Assembly (NCBI GenBank): GCA_046331175.1
Contig: JAXLRI010000003.1
Location: 310,001-374,000, forward strand
Reading direction: 5' to 3'
Length of the DNA stretch: 64,000 bases
Origin: JAWKIW01 sp046331175
Lineage (GTDB): Bacteria > Actinomycetota > Acidimicrobiia > Acidimicrobiales > Acidimicrobilacustridaceae
The translations under genes were made by a program, and so were the position numbers. Shown one piece after another: positions 41,360-46,531 of the stretch (the first letter of the stretch is position 1; each line of letters begins with the position of its first letter). Below the pieces are notes generated by a model. That model ran no database searches and had not been told where the DNA came from. It saw only the letters and a list, made by a program, of their open reading frames with translations.

Positions 41360-41369
41360 GGGTTGCTGC

Positions 41370-41511
41370 AAGCGTGAAGAGCGCCCCAGCCCCGAAGCCC
41401 AAGCGTGAAGAGCGCCCGGCGAACCAGGTTCGACCGCCAGCCCTTTTCGCAACGGCGCCGTCACGCCCGACGAGGGCTCGCGGGGCCGGGTCACGCCCGA
41501 CGAGGGCTCGC
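41370..41511 (+). repeat. Two pairs of direct repeats in the capsid leader
   Basis: AAGCGTGAAGAGCGCCC is at 41370-41386 and 41401-41417 (31-bp period). A 22-bp unit starting GTCACGCCCGACGAGG is at 41460-41481 and 41490-41511 (30-bp period). They fill the 253-bp gap between 41318 and 41572; the capsid frame is open through them but they precede its ribosome site. Confidence 0.75.
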
Positions 41512-41571
41512 CGAACCCCCCTGTTCGCGCCGCCGCGCCCAAATGGCGCCGGCCCCTCTCTCGGAGCACCA

Positions 41572-43008
41572 ATGTCTTTCGAGTACGCCGAGCACAACAG
41601 CTCGGATCTCCCCTCATTGATCGACAAGCGCAGCACCCTGCGCGATGAGATCGCCCGCCTCGCCAACGCCGAGACGGTCACCCCCGCCGAGGATGCTCGG
41701 CTCGACGCCGCACTGGCCGAGTTCGAGCGTCTCGACAAGCAGATCGCCGTCGTGCGGTCCGCCCAGCACCCCGCCAACGTCAAGCCGACCAACCCGACGG
41801 CGCCCCAGGTCATGCACCGCGTCGAAGCCTGGGGCGTCGACGCCGACCGGCACACCATCACCGACCGCGCCGCGGCCGCCCTCGACCAGATGGAGCGCAC
41901 TACCCACCTCGAGCCGAACCAGCTCGAGGCCGTCGAGCGGTCCATGAAGATGGCCGACCAGCGCGACCCGATGGCCGAGTGGGTCGTCACCCACGGCGAC
42001 CCCGCCTACACGTCCGCGTGGATGCGGTGGCTGTCGGACCCCGCGACCGGCCCCACCGAGTTCGACGACCGCGAGCGCGACGCCTGGCGCCGCGCCCGAG
42101 CCACCGCACGCGCCATGACCGGCGACGTGTCTGCCGGCGGTGGCGTGCAGGTGCCGGTGCTCATCGACCCGGCGATCATGCTGCAAAACGCCGGCGCCAT
42201 CGACCCCATGCTGAACCTGGCGCGGGTCGAGACCATCGCAACCGACACCCTCAAGCTGGTGACCAGCCAGGGCGTCACCGCCGAGTGGCTCGCCGCCCAG
42301 GCGACCGAGGTCGCCGACGCCACGCCGTCCGACCTGTCCCAGCCCACCGTCGCGACCCACGCGTGGGACGCGTTCATCTCGGCCTCGTTCGAGTACGTCG
42401 CCGACGTGCGATCCGCAACGGCCGAGATCGCGAAGGTGCTCGCCGATGCCGCCCAGCGGCTGCACGCGAACGCGTGGGTCAACGGCACCGGCGCGAGCGG
42501 CCAGCCCACTGGCTGGATCACCACGATGAGCAACGGAACGCAGATCGTGAGCGGCACCTCGGGCGCCGCTGGCGCGGCCACGCTCGTGCTGGACGACGCC
42601 TACGCGCTCCTTGAGGCCACCCCGGCCCGCTACCGGCCGAACGCCGCGTGGCAGGCGTCCCTGCCGGTCATCAACTCGATCCGCAAGCTGTCGGCCCAGC
42701 AGACCTCCGCCGAAGGGATCTGGAATCAGCTCAGCATCGACTCGCCGCCGCTGTTGCTCGGCCGTCCCATCGTGGAGAACAGCTCGATGGACGCCACGAT
42801 CGTGTCGGGGTCTACCGACCTGTGCCTCGCTGTGGGTGACTGGCGAGCGGGCTACTGCATCGCCCTGCGCGTCGGCTCCTCGCTCGAGGTCGTGCCGCAC
42901 ATGCTCGGCTCGAACCGACGCCCGAACCTGACCCGCGGCTACCTGCTGTGGGGTCGGGCCGGTGGCGCCACCATCCAGAGCAACAGCATGCGAATCCTCA
43001 AGCTGTGA
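41572..43008 (+). CDS. HK97-type phage major capsid protein
   Basis: A 478-residue coat protein. Residues 10-70 are a charged helical delta/scaffold-like region (LIDKRSTLRDEIARLANAE, LAEFERLDKQIAVV). The HK97 fold starts near residue 170 (GGGVQVPVLIDPAIMLQNA) with the E-loop and P-domain marks SASFEYVADVRSATAEIAKVLADA and VNGTGASGQPTGW; APARYRPNAAWQAS and the C-terminal YLLWGRAGG close the A-domain. No protease or portal gene is adjacent. ATG 41572 has CGGAG 7 nt upstream; the frame extends to 41374 only through repeats. In this small element it probably makes satellite-specific heads. Confidence 0.88.
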   Translation: MSFEYAEHNSSDLPSLIDKRSTLRDEIARLANAETVTPAEDARLDAALAEFERLDKQIAVVRSAQHPANVKPTNPTAPQVMHRVEAWGVDADRHTITDRAAAALDQMERTTHLEPNQLEAVERSMKMADQRDPMAEWVVTHGDPAYTSAWMRWLSDPATGPTEFDDRERDAWRRARATARAMTGDVSAGGGVQVPVLIDPAIMLQNAGAIDPMLNLARVETIATDTLKLVTSQGVTAEWLAAQATEVADATPSDLSQPTVATHAWDAFISASFEYVADVRSATAEIAKVLADAAQRLHANAWVNGTGASGQPTGWITTMSNGTQIVSGTSGAAGAATLVLDDAYALLEATPARYRPNAAWQASLPVINSIRKLSAQQTSAEGIWNQLSIDSPPLLLGRPIVENSSMDATIVSGSTDLCLAVGDWRAGYCIALRVGSSLEVVPHMLGSNRRPNLTRGYLLWGRAGGATIQSNSMRILKL

Positions 43009-43016
43009 GTTCTCGT

Positions 43017-43054
43017 CGCGCTGGCCCGCGTACTCGTCGGTCCGGGCCAGCGCG
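43017..43054 (+). terminator. Hairpin after the capsid gene
   Basis: Arms 43017-43028 and 43043-43054 are a perfect 12-bp stem (CGCGCTGGCCCG) with a 14-nt loop, starting 9 nt after the capsid stop. A likely transcript end or 3' stabiliser; lacks a T-tract. Confidence 0.5.
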
Positions 43055-43094
43055 GCGTTCAGGTGGTCACCCGCGAATACGGGCGCGGGCAGGC

Positions 43095-43127
43095 GCTGAG
43101 CGGAGTTACGTCCTTTCGCCGCTCAGC
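43095..43127 (+). other. Second hairpin of the 43009-43238 spacer
   Basis: GCTGAGCGG at 43095-43103 pairs with CCGCTCAGC at 43119-43127 around a 15-nt loop with a low-GC core. Confidence 0.45.
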
Positions 43128-43172
43128 CCCGCGGCCACCGCCTCGCCGGTAGTGCTTGCCGGCAACACCCAC

Positions 43173-43205
43173 GGTCCCCGGCGGACGGTCAGCCCGCCGG
43201 GGACC
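43173..43205 (+). other. Third hairpin, in the whiB leader
   Basis: A perfect 12-bp stem (GGTCCCCGGCGG, 43173-43184, with 43194-43205) around a 9-nt loop, 20 bp before the whiB ribosome site. It could attenuate or bind a regulator. Confidence 0.5.
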
Positions 43206-43238
43206 CAGGGTGTGACCAACACCTAGGGGAGGACGCCT

Positions 43239-43562
43239 GTGGCGCTCGCTCACGCGCATGTACCCAACGACGCCGAGCGCAAGGCCGCCTTGTGGGCCGT
43301 GCTCGCCGCCGACGCCGACGTGCCCGACTTGCCGACCGGCCGGCCGTCCTGGCACGCCCACGCGGCCTGTCACGGCCAGGCAGACGTGATGTTCTCCGAA
43401 GGCCGCGCCGGCATCGCCAAGGCACGCGCCATCTGTGACCGGTGCCCCGCAAAGGTGCGGTGCGCCACAGACGCCATCGAGCGTGACGAGCGTTACGGCA
43501 TTTGGGGAGGCTTGACGCCGGCCGACCGGCTCAACTTCAAGCGGAACGCGAAGCGCGGCTAG
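43239..43562 (+). CDS. WhiB-family iron-sulfur transcription regulator
   Basis: A 107-residue Wbl protein. The four cluster cysteines are present: HAACHG (near residue 45), then CDRCPAKVRC giving C-x2-C-x5-C. The turn YGIWGGLTPADR is the Wbl G[V/I]WGG motif, and RKRNAKR-like basic residues at the end contact DNA or sigma factor. These proteins act through the housekeeping sigma factor and are carried by many actinophages. Here it may time structural-gene expression or sense the host. GTG 43239 has GGGGAGGA 5 nt upstream. Confidence 0.9.
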   Translation: MALAHAHVPNDAERKAALWAVLAADADVPDLPTGRPSWHAHAACHGQADVMFSEGRAGIAKARAICDRCPAKVRCATDAIERDERYGIWGGLTPADRLNFKRNAKRG

Positions 43563-43582
43563 CGCCGTCTACGGTGCCGCTC

Positions 43583-43723
43583 ATGGATGAGAGCGGGAAG
43601 AGATGCGAGTGGTGCAACGGCCCGGTGCCGGAAGAGTCTGGCCTCCACGTCGGTGCTCGCTTCATGGACCAGCCGGACGACCTGCAACAAGGTGGCTGCG
43701 CGCTTGCTCCGGCTTGCCCCTGA
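43583..43723 (+). CDS. 46-residue zinc-knuckle micro-protein
   Basis: The ATG 43583 frame encodes a 46-residue protein with CEWCNGPVPEESG, then GGCALAPAC near the end, i.e. two cysteine pairs and a likely single zinc site. It starts 21 nt after whiB. No clear ribosome site is seen, so expression may depend on whiB translation. Function unknown. Confidence 0.45.
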   Translation: MDESGKRCEWCNGPVPEESGLHVGARFMDQPDDLQQGGCALAPACP

Positions 43724-43910
43724 TCCCGAGGAGGCGGCGAAGCCGCCCCCCGTCTCACTGCCGACCGGTGTGCGAACGCCCCCCCGCCTTGGAGAACCGT
43801 GCATCGATTGCGCAGGTCAGATGGTTCGGCGGAAGGCGAGGTCAGGTCAGGCGTTCTTGGGGTGCAGCAACTACCCGATGTGCCGGCACACGGAGGCACT
43901 CTGGCCGTAG
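43692..43910 (+). CDS. Small topoisomerase-type zinc-ribbon protein
   Basis: A 72-residue protein. The C-terminal half is a clear zf-C4 topoisomerase ribbon: PCIDCAGQMVRRKARSG, then FLGCSNYPMCRHTEALW. In DNA topoisomerase I this module binds single-stranded DNA; here it is free-standing, so a ssDNA-binding role in element replication or packaging is plausible. GTG 43692 overlaps the preceding micro-gene by 32 bp; the true start is uncertain, as the frame is open to 43587. Confidence 0.6.
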   Translation: MAARLLRLAPDPEEAAKPPPVSLPTGVRTPPRLGEPCIDCAGQMVRRKARSGQAFLGCSNYPMCRHTEALWP

Positions 43911-44000
43911 TTCGCTCGCCTCGAGCCTCAGTTGAGGACTTCCAGCGGTCGTCGCCGGTGCTGGGCATCCGGCATGGCCGATCAGGCGGCACCTCCGCCG

Positions 44001-44006
44001 TAGTCT
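44001..44006 (+). promoter_or_regulatory. -10 box TAGTCT for the 44013 gene
   Basis: TAGTCT ends 6 nt before GTG 44013. The cargo-like gene at the right end thus has its own probable leaderless promoter. Confidence 0.55.
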
Positions 44007-44012
44007 GATTCG

Positions 44013-44504
44013 GTGGACGGGACCGCCCGCGCGGCCGGGGTCGATTACGAGCGCAAGGCCGAGGTCGCGTTTAGAGAGGCGACTCGTCACCTTGAAATCC
44101 AAGAGCGTGCCTTCGACTCGATACGCACCCGCGCGACCATCGTCTTCTCCGGCGCACTCTTGCTTGTCGGCTTCGCCACCACTTCCACAGCTTCGACGCC
44201 GGGCCGGAACACTGGCTGGTGGGGGACCGTGGCCGTAGCCGTGCTCGCAGTCGGCTGTGCGATCGGAGCGACATGGCGAGCTCAGCCGGCCTTGGGGGCG
44301 GTGGCTCCGACAGTCCTGTCCGTGTGGGTCAAGCCCGGTGGGATCACCTACGCGGCGATGCTCGTCGACCTCGCTGGCAAGGCAGAGGATGCACGTCGAA
44401 AGAACCAAGACAGCCTGAGGCGTCGAGCGGTGTTGCTCCAGACGGGTTTCGTTCTTCTCGGTATCGAGCTCGTGGCCGGCGCCGTTGCCGCAGGAATGGT
44501 GTAG
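44013..44504 (+). CDS. Hypothetical membrane protein at the right end of the element
   Basis: A 163-residue protein. A charged helix (YERKAEVAFREATRHLEIQERAF) leads into two close membrane helices (about residues 42-60 and 71-88). A cytoplasmic segment follows with VWVKPGGITYAAMLVDLAGKAEDARRKNQDSL, then a third helix (about 144-162). The plan of helical N-terminus, helix pair and late third helix is seen in some membrane effectors of defence systems and in superinfection proteins, but I see no diagnostic motif. Lower GC than the chromosome. Separate promoter and terminal position make it a candidate cargo gene. Confidence 0.62.
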   Translation: MDGTARAAGVDYERKAEVAFREATRHLEIQERAFDSIRTRATIVFSGALLLVGFATTSTASTPGRNTGWWGTVAVAVLAVGCAIGATWRAQPALGAVAPTVLSVWVKPGGITYAAMLVDLAGKAEDARRKNQDSLRRRAVLLQTGFVLLGIELVAGAVAAGMV

Positions 44505-44514
44505 GAGGGCCCCG

Positions 44515-44655
44515 GTGAGTCCACAACTCGGCCAGCAGCCACCCGCACGTCCGTCACCGCCCCCTCCGATAGACCCGAGGACGCCGGCGACGCCCAATCC
44601 ATACCAGCCTGGTGAACGAGGCAACCCTCGCCCTCCCGCACCGTCGCGCCCTTAA
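44515..44655 (+). CDS. 46-residue proline-rich micro-protein
   Basis: GTG 44515 opens 46 codons ending TAA at 44655. The product is very rich in Pro, Arg and Gln (VSPQLGQQPPARPSPPPP at the start). AGGAGGG ends 5 nt before the GTG, and the start lies 10 nt after the membrane-protein stop, so coupled translation is likely. No hydrophobic segment. Too short and biased for a family call. Confidence 0.4.
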   Translation: MSPQLGQQPPARPSPPPPIDPRTPATPNPYQPGERGNPRPPAPSRP

Positions 44656-44686
44656 CCACATAACCGGCCCGGTTCTGCTCGTCCTT

Positions 44687-44725
44687 GGCCTGCGAAGTTG
44701 CAGGTGAGCACAGCGCACGCAGGCC
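44687..44725 (+). other. Hairpin abutting attR
   Basis: GGCCTGCG at 44687-44694 pairs with CGCAGGCC at 44718-44725. An outer repeat, AACCGGCC at 44662-44669 with GGCCGGTT at 44722-44729, competes for the same right arm. It ends 1-5 bp before the att copy and may be an integrase arm site or the element's last terminator. Confidence 0.5.
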
Positions 44726-44730
44726 GGTTC

Positions 44731-44761
44731 ACGACGCCTATCGCGTGCTGCCCGGCGGCGG
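44731..44761 (+). repeat. attR: second copy of the rel 3' end
   Basis: It still reads DAYRVLPGGG in frame, followed by Ser and TAG (44762-44767 region), i.e. the original end of the chromosomal rel gene. Differences from attL are two silent changes, after which the copies diverge at 44762. Confidence 0.85.
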
Positions 44762-45155
44762 CTCGTAGCCGCCGGCCGGGCGTGGTGGTCCGGACGAACC
44801 CCCGACGCCGGCGTCGCCTCGGCCGCCCTCGCCCCGATCGGCCGCGGCGCGGTCCTCGTCGTCCCCGACGGCCCTGACCCCATGACGGTGCCCGACGTCA
44901 TCGACCCTCGTCTCTGGCATCGCCGGGTTCGCGCTCATCGCCTGGGGCATCGTGTGGGTGGTGCAGCGGATCCGCAACCGTCCCTGGACGCCGAGGACCC
45001 ACGACCTCCCCGCCGGCGCTCGAGCGGTGCTGGTCGACCTGACCGTGGTGAACCCCTCGGCGTCGGGCTTCCCGAGCCTCCACACGACCGGGACGACGCA
45101 ACGGCGCCCCGGCGGTCGAGGACGAGGCGGCGATGGCGGCCGCGGCGACCGGTAG
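44762..45155 (+). pseudogene. Probable frameshifted remnant of a small membrane protein
   Basis: The 404 bp after attR to the next gene hold no intact frame. A coding-like stretch AALAPIGRGAVLVVPDG leads to MTVPDVI at 44881. Shifting one base near 44903 continues as STLVSGIAGFALIAWGIVWV, then QRIRNRPWTPRTHDLPAGA with high third-position GC, a convincing membrane helix plus tail ending at TAG 45155. No start codon serves the second frame before its helix. It may be a decayed gene once downstream of rel, or simply non-coding DNA. Confidence 0.35.
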
Positions 45156-45158
45156 CCT
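45153..45158 (+). promoter_or_regulatory. -10 box TAGCCT for 45166
   Basis: TAGCCT ends 7 nt before GTG 45166 and argues against the in-frame ATG 45133, which lies upstream of it. Confidence 0.55.
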
Positions 45159-45165
45159 CGTCGCC

Positions 45166-45729
45166 GTGGAGCCCCTCGACCTGCTGCAGCGCACGGCCAC
45201 GGAGTACCGCGCCCGCCTTGCGGCGGTCCCCGCTGACCGGTGGGGTGACCCGTCGGTCTGCGAAGGGTGGACGGTGAGGGCGGTGGCAGACCACATCGTG
45301 GGTGGCAACCGGGTCGCGGTGGGCCTCCTGGAAGGCCTCAGCACCGACGCAGCCATCGCAGCGGCGATCGCGGCGACCGTCGACGGCGACGCCGTCGAGC
45401 TGTTCGACGAGACGATGGCCGCGCAGCTCTCGGCCTTCGAGGCCCCGGGCGCGCTCGAGCGGATCGTGCACCACCCCTCCGGTGACATCACCGGCGCGGC
45501 CTTCGCTGGGTTCCGTTCCGGCGACCTGCTGCTGCACGGCTGGGACCTCGCTCGCTCGACCGGCGGAGACGAGGTGCTGCCCGCCGATCTGGCCGAAGAG
45601 ATCCACGGCTTCTACCTGCCCACGGTCGACCGGGCGCGCGCCTTCGGCATCTTCGCCGACAGCGCCACCGCGGTGACCGACGACGAGCCCATCGCCCGCC
45701 GGCTGCTGGTGCTCACCGGACGGGCCTGA
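45166..45729 (+). CDS. DinB/MDMPI-type metal-binding protein (TIGR03086-like)
   Basis: A 187-residue protein of the mycothiol-dependent maleylpyruvate isomerase N-terminal fold. It opens LDLLQRTATEYRARLAAVPADRW, then CEGWTVRAVADHIVGGN (the first His ligand of the four-helix bundle). GDLLLHGWDLARSTG gives the second His ligand. Such proteins bind a divalent metal and often use mycothiol as cofactor in detoxification or isomerisation. Exact reaction unknown. It stands alone after the element and converges on the membrane-protein gene at 45784. Confidence 0.82.
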   Translation: MEPLDLLQRTATEYRARLAAVPADRWGDPSVCEGWTVRAVADHIVGGNRVAVGLLEGLSTDAAIAAAIAATVDGDAVELFDETMAAQLSAFEAPGALERIVHHPSGDITGAAFAGFRSGDLLLHGWDLARSTGGDEVLPADLAEEIHGFYLPTVDRARAFGIFADSATAVTDDEPIARRLLVLTGRA

Positions 45730-45783
45730 CGCGGCGGAGGCCTCGGCCGCCCGGCGCGTCGGCGAGGTGATCGACGGGAAGGG

Positions 45784-46314
45784 TCAGGAGGCCGCGAGGG
45801 CGGCGACGGCGAAGAACCCGAGCATCCCGGCCTGCGAGACCATCGCGGCGAGGCGACCGACGTCGAGGTGGCCGTCAGGTCGGTCGATGAGCGCCAGCAC
45901 CGCCACCTGGACGAAGTAGAGGGCGTAGACGAGGGTCACGGCGGCTTCGGCCTTCACCCCCCAGCCGCCGACCACAGCGGCGATGGCGGCCGCGCCGATG
46001 GCGAGGTTGGCGAAGCCGACCTCGATCTGGAAGTTGTTGCGCCGCCCGTAGTCCCAGCCCATGCGGGCCGCGTCGCTGCGGTGCAGGAGCGAATGGCGGA
46101 TCATCGACAGCACGCCCACCAGGCCCACCGACACGAGCGCCACGGGGACGATGGCGTCGACCGCCCCGCCGGAGCCCAGGCGGTAGAAGCCCAAGAAGTA
46201 GCCGATCCCGCCCGCCCCGTAGGTGGCCAGCATCACCACCTGGCTGGCCCGTGGGTCCGGCCGTGGCGAGGACGGGCTGCTGGTGGGTGCGTCGGCCGGC
46301 TCGGGGCGATCCAT
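45784..46314 (-). CDS. Conserved membrane protein, four to five helices
   Basis: A 176-residue protein. After a Pro/Ser-rich start come hydrophobic segments at about 26-45, 52-72, 99-118, 122-143 and 156-175. Between helices 2 and 3 is the polar loop MIRHSLLHRSDAARMGWDYGRRNNFQIEVG, the most distinctive part. The length and loop match small uncharacterised membrane proteins of actinobacteria. ATG 46314 is preceded by TAGGCA about 11 nt away. It is divergent from the SARP-type regulator, which might control it. Long frames continuing upstream on this strand are antisense to the regulator. Confidence 0.72.
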   Translation of the reverse strand: MDRPEPADAPTSSPSSPRPDPRASQVVMLATYGAGGIGYFLGFYRLGSGGAVDAIVPVALVSVGLVGVLSMIRHSLLHRSDAARMGWDYGRRNNFQIEVGFANLAIGAAAIAAVVGGWGVKAEAAVTLVYALYFVQVAVLALIDRPDGHLDVGRLAAMVSQAGMLGFFAVAALAAS

Positions 46315-46376
46315 CGAGCGAGTGCCTAGCACCGCCGCATCCGGTGGAGGTGGTGACGGTCCCGGTGGGCCCGCCG

Positions 46377-46493
46377 CGCCCGACGGTCGATCGGCCCGCC
46401 CGACGGTCGACCGAACCGGCCCAGACCGGACCGGACCGGACCGAACCCGACCGGACCGGACCAGCCCGACCCGAACCCGACCGGCGCCGGACG
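46377..46493. repeat. Direct repeats in the divergent spacer before the SARP-type regulator
   Basis: CGCCCGACGGTCGA is present at 46377-46390 and 46397-46410 (20-bp period, two helical turns). It is followed by an array of ACCGG/GACCG units from about 46411 to 46493. The pattern suits cooperative binding of a regulator; SARP proteins bind direct repeats. The array may also be simple-sequence slippage. Confidence 0.6.
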
Positions 46494-46517
46494 GGGCGAG
46501 GTCGCGGCGGCGATCGG

Positions 46518-46523
46518 TAACCT
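46518..46523 (+). promoter_or_regulatory. -10 box TAACCT for the SARP-type regulator
   Basis: TAACCT ends 8 nt before ATG 46532 and fixes that start; the frame is open for another 103 codons upstream. Confidence 0.55.
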
Positions 46524-46531
46524 GCCGGTCG

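Larger units (their letters stand above)
35465..44761 (+). mobile_element. 9.3-kb integrative element, phage-satellite-like, inserted in the 3' end of rel
   Basis: The boundaries are the two copies of the rel 3' end. Inside are an integrase next to the left end, a primase-helicase with adjacent iteron-like repeats, a small terminase, a capsid protein, a WhiB regulator and about a dozen small genes, nearly all on the plus strand and tightly overlapped. Missing are large terminase, portal, head protease, tail, holin and endolysin genes. Complete prophages are several times longer. Phage-inducible chromosomal islands have this size and mix of integrase, primase-origin and TerS. Some also carry capsid genes. 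Excision and helper dependence are inferred. Confidence 0.85.

Noticed and set aside
41374..41571. N-terminal extension of the capsid protein
   Set aside because: The frame is open, but it is made of DNA repeats giving an Arg/Pro-rich peptide. A good ribosome site precedes ATG 41572.
43603..43935. 110-residue ORF after whiB
   Set aside because: Arg-rich filler, out of frame with the zinc-ribbon sequence that clearly codes in the frame ending at 43910.
44656..44761. tRNA gene at the element right end
   Set aside because: Tested because integrases often use tRNAs. The stems do not form a cloverleaf, there is no T-loop, and the repeated sequence is the rel coding end.
35465..44761. Complete prophage or conjugative element
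   Set aside because: Too short, with no large terminase, portal, tail, lysis, relaxase or FtsK/Tra-type translocase gene.
46434..46493. CRISPR or iteron array of ACCGG units
   Set aside because: Irregular 5-bp units with no unique spacers fit simple-sequence repeats, so it is kept only as a repeat.
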